64,000 bases of DNA from Cystobacter ferrugineus. Lineage in GTDB: Bacteria > Myxococcota > Myxococcia > Myxococcales > Myxococcaceae. A program made the translations under genes and the position numbers. The stretch spans positions 693,504 through 757,503 of the forward strand of contig NZ_MPIN01000005.1 in the NCBI RefSeq assembly GCF_001887355.1, in the 5' to 3' direction. This document shows positions 17,938-25,730 of the stretch, one piece after another. Within the stretch, counting starts at the first letter, position 1. The number at the start of each line of letters is the position of its first letter. A model generated the notes under the pieces. It saw only the letters and a program-made list of their open reading frames with translations. It was not told where the DNA came from and did no database searches.

Positions 17938-19473
17938 TTACTTCTTCTTGCTGTTGGAGATGAACTCGGTGCGGCGGTTCCTCTGGCGGCCCTCCGCGGT
18001 ATCGTTGGTGGCGATGGGCTGGTCCGGTCCGTAGCCCTTCGCCTCGAGGCGCGCCGGCGCCACGCCGCGCTCGACGAGGTAGCGGCGCACCGCCTCCGCG
18101 CGATCCTGCGAGAGCTTGATGTTGAACTCGCGCGTGCCGCGGTTGTCGGTGTGGCCGCCGATCCGCAGCCGGACGAGCTCCGGGTGCTCCTTGAGGATCT
18201 TGGCCACCTCATCGAGGAGGGGGAAGGACTCGGGCAGGATGTCGGACTTGCCGGTGGCGAAGCGGACCTGATCCTTGATGGAGATACGAGCCTCCTCGTA
18301 CTCGGCGTACGGAGGCTTCGGGGGCTCGGGCGGCGGGCAGCCCTCGTGGGCGGGGACACCGGGCTTGAGCGGGCAGGCGTCGTCCACGTCGGGGATGCCG
18401 TCCTTGTCGGAGTCCGCGGGCGGGGGCGGGGCCGGCGGAGGAGGGGCCGGGCACGGGGTCGGCTCCGGCGCCGGCGCGGGGGTCGGGCAGACGGGGCAGG
18501 CGGGGCAGACGACGGGCGTGGGCTCCTGCGGCGTCTCCTTGGGCTCTTCCCTCGGCTTGGAGGGGAAGGGACGGAAGGCGAGGCCCGCGAAGGCGCGGAA
18601 CGCCGGGTTGCCCGGCATCTTGCCGATGCCTGGACCCGCCAGCGCGAACACCTCCAGGTTCAGAGGCAGCGGATAGCGGGCGCCGACGAGCACCTCTCCC
18701 GCGCTCATGGTCTGCGTGAGCGCCACGAGCGCGCGGGCCGTCACCTCGCCGCGCAGCCCATCTCCCAGCGTGGAGACGGTGGCCCCCAGGGTGGCGTAGC
18801 TGCCCACCTGGTCGATGATCCGATTGGAGTAGCTCGAGAGCCTCTCGCTCTGGCGGATCACCGCGCCCACCTCCGCGCCCACCCGGAGGAGCGACCCGAA
18901 GTTGTGGCCGAACCCGATCCCGGGGTTGAAGGCGAGCCCAGCCCCCGGGTCTTGCGTGAGCCCGGTGCTGCTCCCGATGGGCAGCGACAGGCCCAGGTTG
19001 AGGCCGATGTCGCCCACCGCCGAGTCGGACTGGCGCGCGAGCACGATGCGGCCCTGCAGCACGGGCGCGCCGAGCACCGTACCGGCGACCGGCGCGATGC
19101 CCTGGGCGGACAGGTCGTCGCCCCCCTGAGAGAGGATCACGGGCAGTTGCAGCGCCAGCTCCACGCTGTCGGTGAGGCCGTACGCGACGCCGAGGTGGGC
19201 GCTCCAGCGACGGCCGACGACCGCGCCCTGGATCTCGTCGTTGCGCACGAACACCAGGGGCTTGTGCTGGTACTGGGCGGCGAGAAAGAGGCGGAGTTGA
19301 CCCTTCTCCAGGACGTCACCGGTGGTGAGCACGAGCGAGTGCTGGCCTCCCGGGCTGAGCGTCACCTGCTCGAGGTCGAAGGTCTTGACGGGGGTCTGCG
19401 CGAGCGCCGGGGAAGCAACGAGCGCGCCGAGCAGGAAGGCAGTTCTAGGGTTCAGGAAAAGCGTTGGGCTCAT
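17938..19473 (-). CDS. OmpA-family outer membrane protein with thrombospondin type 3-like linker
   Basis: 511 residues. A clear signal peptide (FLLGALVASPALAQ) is followed by a beta-barrel-like region of about 290 residues rich in alternating hydrophobic strands, a Pro/Cys-rich hinge (CPACPVCP), a calcium-binding-type repeat DSDKDGIPDVDDACPLKPG, and a C-terminal OmpA peptidoglycan-binding domain (about 400-505). The OmpA motif RLRIGGHTDNRGT and the downstream LSQDRAEAVRRYL are intact, so it should tie the outer membrane to the cell wall. The start codon sits inside the perfect palindrome CTCATATATGAG and has no visible ribosome binding site. It is the first gene of a two-gene unit with the MYXO-CTERM-like protein. 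Confidence 0.92.
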   Translation of the reverse strand: MSPTLFLNPRTAFLLGALVASPALAQTPVKTFDLEQVTLSPGGQHSLVLTTGDVLEKGQLRLFLAAQYQHKPLVFVRNDEIQGAVVGRRWSAHLGVAYGLTDSVELALQLPVILSQGGDDLSAQGIAPVAGTVLGAPVLQGRIVLARQSDSAVGDIGLNLGLSLPIGSSTGLTQDPGAGLAFNPGIGFGHNFGSLLRVGAEVGAVIRQSERLSSYSNRIIDQVGSYATLGATVSTLGDGLRGEVTARALVALTQTMSAGEVLVGARYPLPLNLEVFALAGPGIGKMPGNPAFRAFAGLAFRPFPSKPREEPKETPQEPTPVVCPACPVCPTPAPAPEPTPCPAPPPPAPPPPADSDKDGIPDVDDACPLKPGVPAHEGCPPPEPPKPPYAEYEEARISIKDQVRFATGKSDILPESFPLLDEVAKILKEHPELVRLRIGGHTDNRGTREFNIKLSQDRAEAVRRYLVERGVAPARLEAKGYGPDQPIATNDTAEGRQRNRRTEFISNSKKK

Positions 19474-19755
19474 ATATGAGTACGCGGAAAGACGTTCGCA
19501 TGGACAGATCCAGCGAATTTTCCCACTTCGATCGGCCTACTAGCAATTTCAAACCGGATCAATGGATGAGGGGAAACCCTCGGACCCGAAGCCCACGAAA
19601 GACAACTCGAGGCCCGCGCGCTCCCCTTCCCCCCACGCTCCTCGAGGATCCCTCGGTCCTTGTCTCCGCTGAAGCGAGGCAACAAAACCGTCAGGCCCTC
19701 AGGTGAACCTGCGTCTCCGCACGACCAATTCCCCCTCCGGCCAGAGATGCTCCCC

Positions 19756-20607
19756 ATGTTGAAAAAGAACCTGCACGAGGCCAACCGCCTCTCCTGGAAC
19801 GCCGCCACCCGAGCCCACAACAGCCACAAGGGCGATCAGGCCCGCTTCCTCCGCGAGGGCGGCTCCACGCTCTTCCCCGAGGAGCTCGAGTTGCTCGGGG
19901 ACCTGCGCGGACGCTCACTTCTGCATCTGCAGTGCAACTCCGGACAGGACACCCTCAGCCTCGCCGCCCGTGGCGCCCTCGTCACCGGCGTGGACATCAG
20001 TGACGAGGCCATCTCCTTCGCACGCCGCCTGTCCGCCGACTCGGGCCTGCCCGGCACCTTCGAGCGCGCCGATGTCTACGACTGGCTCGCCTCCGCCCCT
20101 CCGGCCCGCTACGACCTCGTCTTCAGCTCCTATGGCGCCATCTCCTGGCTGTCGGACCTCGGGCCCTGGGCCGAGGGCATCTCCCGCGTCCTCGAGCCCG
20201 GCGGCCGCTTCGTCCTCGTCGAGTTCCACCCCGTCCTCTGGCTCTTCGACGAGAAGCTGCGCCTGGCCTTCCCCTACTCCGGTGGCCAGCACGTCCCCGA
20301 GGCCAGCGGCGTGTCCGACTACGTCGCCCGCTCCGGCGAGAACCTGGTGTCCTGGGGCTACGAGGAGGGCGTGCGCGACTTCCAGAACCCCCACCCCAGC
20401 CACTGCTTCCAGTGGGGGCTCGCGGACCTCCTCAACCCGCTGCTGCGCCACGGGCTCGCGCTCGAGCGGCTCGAGGAGTACTGCTACAGCAACGGATGCA
20501 AGGTGCTCGAGGGCATGCGCGAAGCCCCCGGGCACCGCTTCCTGCTGCCCGAGGGGATCCCCGACCTGCCCTTGATGTTCGGCCTGTCGGCCCGAAGGAC
20601 CGGGTGA
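19756..20607 (+). CDS. Class I SAM-dependent methyltransferase
   Basis: 283 residues from ATG 19756, chosen because related methyltransferases begin close to the NLHEANRLSWNAAT segment; ATG 19747 is an alternative. The Rossmann signature is LLHLQCNSGQDTLSLA (motif I, with Q in place of the common D/E-x-G-C-G), then VTGVDISDEAISFAR (motif II) and YDLVFSSYGAISWL (motif III/post-I). The C-terminal half is rich in aromatic residues and probably forms the substrate cap. The substrate is unknown. The region upstream is AT-richer and lies divergent to the OmpA gene, so promoters for both are expected between 19474 and 19755. Confidence 0.85.
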   Translation: MLKKNLHEANRLSWNAATRAHNSHKGDQARFLREGGSTLFPEELELLGDLRGRSLLHLQCNSGQDTLSLAARGALVTGVDISDEAISFARRLSADSGLPGTFERADVYDWLASAPPARYDLVFSSYGAISWLSDLGPWAEGISRVLEPGGRFVLVEFHPVLWLFDEKLRLAFPYSGGQHVPEASGVSDYVARSGENLVSWGYEEGVRDFQNPHPSHCFQWGLADLLNPLLRHGLALERLEEYCYSNGCKVLEGMREAPGHRFLLPEGIPDLPLMFGLSARRTG

Positions 20608-20838
20608 CCTGGGATTGGACTCGCCCGATGGATGATCCGCTCCCCACGTCGGGCCCGGTCCGCTAACGGGGCAGCGAGGTGAGCGGGACAACTCTTTTTC
20701 TCATGAACTGGCAAAATCCTTGCAAGTGAGACAGCAACTTCACGAGGCGGGACGCGATAATCCTCTGTTTCCCGATACCAGGAGGAAGTATTTTTCTGGT
20801 TATCCTAGCGAAATCGCTCTTGCCCTTAGGGTTTTCCC
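20608..20838. promoter_or_regulatory. AT-richer intergenic leader of the repeat-protein operon
   Basis: A 231-nt gap with noticeably lower GC than its surroundings, including tatttttctggttatcct near 20788. No clean -35/-10 pair was found, but the base composition and position make it the likely promoter/leader of the KPAEGA-repeat gene at 20839. No coding sequence was recognised. Confidence 0.35.
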
Positions 20839-22611
20839 ATGCCCGGTCGCGTTCCCTCTTCTCGGCCTCCTCCCCTCCCGCCCAGGCCCACGTCGACGAC
20901 GGCGGGGAAGCCGACCACCCCCGCGTCCACGAAGCCGACGGGAGGAGCCTCGACGAAGCCCACGGAGGCACAGTCGGCTTCCAGCGCCGCGACAAGCGCG
21001 AAGCAAGCCTCCGGGGGGACCGCTACCCAGGCCGCTCAGAGCAAGCCGAACCACCAGCAGAGCGCGATGGAGAAGCCCAACACCAACTCGGCGCAAGTAG
21101 CCCAGGCCCTGAACGGCGCCGGAGGCAAGAACTCGGCGCATCCCTCGACCGTTCATGGGAGCTTCCAGCACGCCCTCACGCAGGCCCAGGAGGCGGATAA
21201 GCCGCCTGCCGCGACCAATGCGGGCAAGCCGGCCGAGGGCGCCAAGCCGACCAATGCGGGCAAGCCGGCCGAGGGCGCCAAGCCAGCCGAGGGCGCCAAG
21301 CCGGCCGAGGGCGCCAAGCCAGCCGAGGGCGCCAAGCCGGCCGAGGGCGCCAAGCCAGCCGAGGGCGCCAAGCCAGCCGAGGGCGCCAAGCCAGCCGAGG
21401 GCGCCAAGCCAGCCCAGGGGGCCAAGCCGGCCGAGGGCGCCAAGCCAGCCCAGGGCGCCAAGCCGGCCGAGGGCGCCAAGCCAGCCGAGGGCGCCAAGCC
21501 GGCCGAGGGCGCCAAGCCAGCCCAGGGCGCCAAGCCGGCCGAGGGCGCCAAGCCAGCCGAGGGCGCCAAGCCAGCCCAGGGGGCCAAGCCGGCCGAGGGC
21601 GCCAAGCCAGCCGAGGGCGCCAAGCCGGCCGAGGGCGCCAAGCCGGCCGAGGGCGCCAAGCCAGCCGAGGGCGCCAAGCCAGCCCAGGGGGCCAAGCCAG
21701 CCGAGGGCGCCAAGCCAGCCGAGGGCGCCAAGCCAGCCCAGGGCGCCAAGCCAGCCGAGGGCGCCAAGCCAGCCCAGGGGGCCAAGCCGGCCGAGGGCGC
21801 CAAGCCAGCCGAAGGGGGCAAGCCCACTGCCACGACCAATACGAGTAAGCCCCCTGTCGCGGCCCAGGGCTCCACCAGCACGATGGGGAAACTGAACCAG
21901 CTCGCCTCGAGCGCGCTGAACGGCCTGAACCACGCGGCCAACTTCGCCGATACGGCGGTCCAAGGGGCCCATCTCGCCTCCAATGTGATGGGGAGCGTGA
22001 ACCATCTCGCCTCCAATCTGATGGGGAGCGTGAACCATCTCGCCTCCAATCTGATGGGGGGCGTGAACCATCTCACCTCCAGTCTGATGGGGGGCGTGAA
22101 CCATCTCACCTCCGGTCTGACGGGCGGTTCGACGCAGGCGACGCACGGTTTGGAGGGCACGCACCAACCCCCGGGCTACGGTCACGACAGCGCGGTGGAG
22201 CACGGGGCGACCCATGCCGCGTCCCAGTCACATCCGACGAATATGGCTCACGCGGCTTCCTCCGCCTTCGAGGCGGGTCATGCGCTGCTCGGCAACGCGA
22301 GCACGCTGGCGGGTCTCCTCCAGGGCGGCAGTGGCGCCCTGGCGAAGGCGGCCGCGCGTTTCGCTCCGGGCCTCAACATCGCCATGGCGGGCCTGGACGC
22401 CGCCAATGCCGCGAAGACCTTCATGAATTCCGAGGCGACCCTGGGCCAGAAGCTCAACTCGGGCATCACCGCCATGGGCTCCATCGCCGCCGCCACCAAC
22501 ATCCCCGTCTTGGCGCAGGCCGGCGCCACCGCCGCCGCCATCAGCAGCATGGCGGGTCCCCTCGCGGAGAGGTTCTCGGGTCATGGCCGCGGTCCGCACG
22601 TCAGCGGTTGA
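20839..22611 (+). CDS. KPAEGA-repeat protein with hydrophobic C-terminal domain
   Basis: 590 residues, family not recognised. A Pro/Thr/Ser-rich N-terminus (1-140) is followed by about 31 tandem copies of KPA(E/Q)GA (about 142-327), giving a long, flexible, Lys/Glu-balanced stalk. Next come four to five 11-residue repeats of the form HLASNLMGSVN (about 378-430), and then a Gly/Ala-rich hydrophobic region (about 470-575) with segments such as LNIAMAGLDAANAAK and AGATAAAISSMAGPLAE that could insert into membranes. No signal peptide. The frame was chosen because only it continues into a sensible non-repeat domain and because the downstream trigger-factor-like gene follows 31 nt later on the same strand. 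Role unknown; a chaperone-dependent surface, secreted or pore-forming protein is an inference. Confidence 0.72.
   Translation: MPGRVPSSRPPPLPPRPTSTTAGKPTTPASTKPTGGASTKPTEAQSASSAATSAKQASGGTATQAAQSKPNHQQSAMEKPNTNSAQVAQALNGAGGKNSAHPSTVHGSFQHALTQAQEADKPPAATNAGKPAEGAKPTNAGKPAEGAKPAEGAKPAEGAKPAEGAKPAEGAKPAEGAKPAEGAKPAEGAKPAQGAKPAEGAKPAQGAKPAEGAKPAEGAKPAEGAKPAQGAKPAEGAKPAEGAKPAQGAKPAEGAKPAEGAKPAEGAKPAEGAKPAEGAKPAQGAKPAEGAKPAEGAKPAQGAKPAEGAKPAQGAKPAEGAKPAEGGKPTATTNTSKPPVAAQGSTSTMGKLNQLASSALNGLNHAANFADTAVQGAHLASNVMGSVNHLASNLMGSVNHLASNLMGGVNHLTSSLMGGVNHLTSGLTGGSTQATHGLEGTHQPPGYGHDSAVEHGATHAASQSHPTNMAHAASSAFEAGHALLGNASTLAGLLQGGSGALAKAAARFAPGLNIAMAGLDAANAAKTFMNSEATLGQKLNSGITAMGSIAAATNIPVLAQAGATAAAISSMAGPLAERFSGHGRGPHVSG
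21262..21819 (+). repeat. 18-bp tandem repeat, about 31 copies
   Basis: In-frame minisatellite with unit AAGCC(A/G)GCC(G/C)AGGGCGCC, each unit encoding KPAEGA or KPAQGA. Variation is nearly confined to two positions: the silent A/G in Ala-Pro context and the G/C that switches Glu to Gln. Because 18 is a multiple of 3 and the unit has no stop in any frame, all frames on both strands stay open. Copy-number change by slippage would preserve the reading frame. Confidence 0.97.
21970..22128 (+). repeat. 33-bp tandem repeat, four full copies plus a partial one
   Basis: Direct repeats of a unit beginning CATCTCGCCTCC at 21970, 22003, 22036 and 22069, with a partial fifth copy at 22102. They encode HLASNVMGSVN and variants (HLTSSLMGGVN). 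The unit diverges gradually from 5' to 3', as expected of older duplications than the 18-bp array. The 11-residue period suits an amphipathic helix. Confidence 0.93.
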
Positions 22612-22642
22612 GCGGTAGCCTCCCGCCTCGAAAGGCACCTTC

Positions 22643-23719
22643 ATGAACCCGAACCAGAAATCCGCTCAGCCCGCCAAGAAGCCCTTCGCGTTTCCAATGT
22701 CCATGTCGCTGGCGCGCAAGGCCGAGAAGGGCGGTCCGGTGGAGCTGCCTCCGGTGACCGCGCCTTCCCTGGAGGGCCTCTCCGTCACCGTGCCCGCCCC
22801 GGAGCCCATCTCCGCCCAGCAGATCCAGGCGCGCTTCCAGGAGCTGGCACGTGCGTACGCCACCGAGCGCATGCGTTCGCGCACCGAGCCCATCGCCTGG
22901 GGCGATGAGGTGCTGGTCAACATCGCGGGGTATTCGAATGGCCGCCTCATTCCCTTCAGCGTGCGCGCCGATGCCTGGATTACGCTCGCGCCCGCCCCCC
23001 TGCTGCCCGGCCTGTACGAGGAGCTGGTGGGCCACATGCCGGGGGAGAACGTGCTGGTGAACATCACCCTGGGCGAGGACTACCCCATCGAGGCGCTGCG
23101 CGGTCAGCTCGCGCGCTTCGCCGTCCAGCTCCAGGCCGCGCGCGAGGTGACGTACCCGGATCCGTCCAGCCCGGAGTTCCTCAAGGCCTTTGGCCGGGGG
23201 AACACGGTGGAGGCGGCGACGCGTGCCGTGTTGAAGGAGCTGGAGGAGATGACCGTGCGGTTGCTGCAACTCCGGGCCCAGGAGATGGTGCTCGATGAGG
23301 TGGCCGCCCGCACGCAGGTGGACATTCCCGAGGCGCTCGTCGACGAGGAGGTCCGCCGCCGCTGGGGCTCGAGCGAGGGCCGCGCCGTGACCGACCTCAA
23401 GTTCACCGTGAAGCAGCAGGAGGAGTCGCTGCAGACGTGGCTGAGTGACGAGCCCACCCGGGACGCGGTCCGGCAGCGGCTGCGCATCGCCCTGGCGCTG
23501 GGCGCCATCTGCACGCGCGACGGCGTCACCCTCACTCCGGCCAAGGTGCAGGAAGTCATCCAGGCCGAGGCCACCTCCCTCGGGGTTCCGCTGGCTCAGG
23601 CCTCCGCCGCCCTGCGCGAGGATCCGCAGCAGTACGCCCGCATCGAGCAGGTGGCCTGGCACCTGATGGCGGTCTCGTACGTCATGAGCAAGGCCCAGGT
23701 GCACTTCGCGGGCGCCTGA
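22643..23719 (+). CDS. Trigger-factor-like protein lacking the ribosome-binding domain
   Basis: 358 residues. The segment PPVTAPSLEGLSVTVP (about 36-51) matches the linker that follows the ribosome-binding domain in trigger factor. Residues 88-168 resemble its FKBP-type domain (GDEVLVNIAGYSNG, LLPGLYEELVG, ITLGEDYPIEALRG), and 170-355 match the helical substrate-cradle domain (VDIPEALVDEEVRRRW, near-identical in style to 'f.vPe.lv..ei.r'). The N-terminal ribosome-docking domain with its GFRxGxxP loop is absent and is replaced by a Lys/Pro-rich tail. It starts 31 nt after the KPAEGA-repeat gene, implying a dedicated chaperone for that protein (inference). It is not the housekeeping tig gene. 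Confidence 0.78.
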   Translation: MNPNQKSAQPAKKPFAFPMSMSLARKAEKGGPVELPPVTAPSLEGLSVTVPAPEPISAQQIQARFQELARAYATERMRSRTEPIAWGDEVLVNIAGYSNGRLIPFSVRADAWITLAPAPLLPGLYEELVGHMPGENVLVNITLGEDYPIEALRGQLARFAVQLQAAREVTYPDPSSPEFLKAFGRGNTVEAATRAVLKELEEMTVRLLQLRAQEMVLDEVAARTQVDIPEALVDEEVRRRWGSSEGRAVTDLKFTVKQQEESLQTWLSDEPTRDAVRQRLRIALALGAICTRDGVTLTPAKVQEVIQAEATSLGVPLAQASAALREDPQQYARIEQVAWHLMAVSYVMSKAQVHFAGA

Positions 23720-23773
23720 GACTCGGGACGCCGGGCGGGGCGCTTGCCGACAGCGCCACGCCCACCTCGAGTC

Positions 23774-23804
23774 GTGTGAGGCTCCCGAGGAGGTGGCCTC
23801 ACAC
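23774..23804. terminator. Stem-loop between convergent genes
   Basis: A 9-bp perfect stem (GTGTGAGGC with GCCTCACAC) and 13-nt loop lie 54 nt after the trigger-factor-like stop and 44 nt beyond the stop of the converging DUF4832 gene. No T-run follows. A bidirectional terminator is plausible. Confidence 0.5.
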
Positions 23805-23847
23805 CCATCTCGCCAAGGGACTTTGAATCAAGCCTGGGTGTTGACCT

Positions 23848-25287
23848 TCAACGCGATGAGGCCGCCGTCACGTCGAAGGAGCCCAACGTCAACCAGCCCC
23901 CCCAGTCCTGGCCCTGCTTCGCATTGGCGAAGCTGACGGGCTTGCCATTGGTCATCGGATTGACGACCCGCATGAGCAGCTTGTAGCCGGTGCCCGCGCT
24001 CAGCCCGTGGGCCGCGCTGAAGCTCTTCGTGGAGGCCGCGCTTCCAGGCTGGATACCGGGCAGGTTCACCTGGGTCGTCCCCAGGGTCTTCAGCCAGGTG
24101 TTGGACGCGTTCACGACGATGAACTCCAACTTCCAGTCATAATAGAAGGGCGCGACCCCCCGGTTCTCGAGGTTGATGTCCACGGACAGGTTGGTGGATG
24201 TCGTGGGATTGGGCAGCCGGACCGAGGAGACGAACAGCTCGTATCCCAGCAGCTTCTGCGCCCGGAGGGCATTGTTCCTCTGCGTGGAACTCAGCGCGTT
24301 GTTGAACATCCAGTTGTTGATCAGCCACGTGGCATGCGTGGTCTTGATGGAGGTCTCTTCGTTCTCGGTGGGCGTGCCGTAGTAGTACTCCACCGGATTG
24401 GGCCAGCTGTTCCACATCGTGGACTGCATCTCCGGCCGCTGCTCTCCTCCCATGGGCCGGCTGCGCCAGTTCTCCGTGAGGCCGGCGCTTTGCATCTTGG
24501 GCCAGAAGTGCCAGCTCACGCCTGGCAGCGTCTCATAGGCGAACGAGTCATCGTGGTAGCCGAAGTCATTCTTGTAGGCCTGGCTGGCGAGCGGGTCGCG
24601 CACCAGCACGCGAGTCCGGGTGAAGGCGGACTTGTACCGAGCCAGCAACCGATCCTTGTTCGCCTGGGACATCTCCCAGTTCGGCTTGCCATCGGACGTG
24701 TCCGCGTCCTGCGGGTAGGTGTGCCACTCTCCCCAGTACCCATACAGTCCCGCCGTCACATAGGCGACACGCGCATCGCCGTCGATGTGTTGACCGAGTG
24801 CGCCGATGAAGGACTCCAGCGCCTTGATGAGGTTGCCGTTGTTCCAATCCGGCGCCTTGCTGCTCGAGTTGCCATAGTCTGAATAGGCCCGCATGGGCAG
24901 GCCCTCGTTGATGAGGAACTGGGGCGTGGCCACGGCCTGGCCCGGGTAGTCGAGGTAGATGCGAAAGACGATCTGATTGCCCCGGCTGGCCGCCGCGGCC
25001 ATCGCGCTGTCGAGCGCGGCCCAGTTATAAGAGTAGGTCCCCGCCGAAGAGTTGCCCCCCGTCATCAGTGAATTCAACGACAGGTAATACCACTCCATGC
25101 TGTGCGGGAAGCCATTGGTGGCCGCGCCGAACGGCACGAAGCCCTTGAGGGGGTTGGACTCGAGCCCCGGTGCATTGCCGTTGTAGGTCTGGCCTTCCCA
25201 TGCGCCAGAGGCCGCGGGGGCGGAAGTGGCGGGGGCGAGAGCCAGCGGAAGCGCGAGCGCGAGGGCGCGCAGCGGGGACAGCGACAT
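23848..25287 (-). CDS. Secreted DUF4832/DUF4874 domain protein
   Basis: 479 residues. ATG 25287 is preferred because AAGGAG lies 6 nt upstream and a good signal peptide follows (ALALALPLALAPATSAPAAS). The N-terminal domain carries NPLKGFVPF and a TIM-barrel-like pattern of DUF4874 (RIYLDYPGQ, GLYGYWGEWHTYP); the C-terminal part (about 300-479) fits DUF4832 (a beta-sandwich with NLSVDINLENRGVAPFYYDW). Family members are secreted and suspected to act on carbohydrates, but no activity is established. The WGEWH stretch resembles a glycosidase acid/base region (inference). Monocistronic by position. Confidence 0.82.
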   Translation of the reverse strand: MSLSPLRALALALPLALAPATSAPAASGAWEGQTYNGNAPGLESNPLKGFVPFGAATNGFPHSMEWYYLSLNSLMTGGNSSAGTYSYNWAALDSAMAAAASRGNQIVFRIYLDYPGQAVATPQFLINEGLPMRAYSDYGNSSSKAPDWNNGNLIKALESFIGALGQHIDGDARVAYVTAGLYGYWGEWHTYPQDADTSDGKPNWEMSQANKDRLLARYKSAFTRTRVLVRDPLASQAYKNDFGYHDDSFAYETLPGVSWHFWPKMQSAGLTENWRSRPMGGEQRPEMQSTMWNSWPNPVEYYYGTPTENEETSIKTTHATWLINNWMFNNALSSTQRNNALRAQKLLGYELFVSSVRLPNPTTSTNLSVDINLENRGVAPFYYDWKLEFIVVNASNTWLKTLGTTQVNLPGIQPGSAASTKSFSAAHGLSAGTGYKLLMRVVNPMTNGKPVSFANAKQGQDWGGWLTLGSFDVTAASSR

Positions 25288-25730
25288 GTCGTTCTCCTTG
25301 AAGCAGGTGGCGTCGAGGCGGAGCAGGAAAGAGTATGTACCGCCAGGAATCCAGTGAAAACATCTTTCCCAGGATACCATGACATGGCCAGAAAGGTGTC
25401 CCCAAAGAGGGTGTCAAAGGATTCGAAACGGGGGACTCGAGCGAGAACGAAGCTCGGCGTGGACGGGTAACCGACTGCTCTTTCCATCTTTCTGAGGACT
25501 TGCGACTGGCCCACAGGGTGCATTCCTTCCCAAGGGTCCGGAGCCGTCAGTTGGTTCCCCGGGCCCACACCCACCTTCATGACGCCTCTCACGCACTGCC
25601 CTACGTTGCATCGGGTGGTGGCTCGTACCCCTCGGACATGGAGAGCGGGTAGAGGGCTCGGTGGTTGATGTTGGGGCCAGTCACACAATACTCGCCCACC
25701 GGCCAGCGACAAGCTCAGCCTTCGCCTTGA
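25288..25730. other. Intergenic region with one IS-like repeat copy
   Basis: No convincing gene in either strand. The stretch contains the first 33-nt repeat (25411-25443). The remainder reads as non-coding, with mixed codon bias and scattered stops, and may be degraded mobile-element or spacer DNA. Confidence 0.5.
25411..25443 (+). repeat. 33-nt direct repeat, copy 1
   Basis: Begins GTGTCAAAGGATTCGAAACG and ends GGGGGACTCGAGCG. It matches copy 2 at 26788-26820 at 31 of 33 positions and is centred on the palindrome TTCGAA. The two copies bracket the alpha/beta hydrolase gene. The GTGTCAAA opening resembles the TGTCA-type multiple terminal repeats of IS21-like elements (from memory), but no transposase is present. 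Confidence 0.85.

Noticed and set aside
14830..19479. 1549-residue plus-strand open frame over the MYXO-CTERM and OmpA genes
   Set aside because: Antisense to two recognisable genes and low-complexity.
21262..21819. CRISPR-like array
   Set aside because: Units are contiguous 18-mers with no unique spacers, and they lie inside one coding frame.
20800..22215. Very long open frames on the minus strand across the repeat array
   Set aside because: They exist only because the 18-bp repeat has no stop in any frame; they give GALGWLGALG-type low-complexity chains and no sensible flanking domain.
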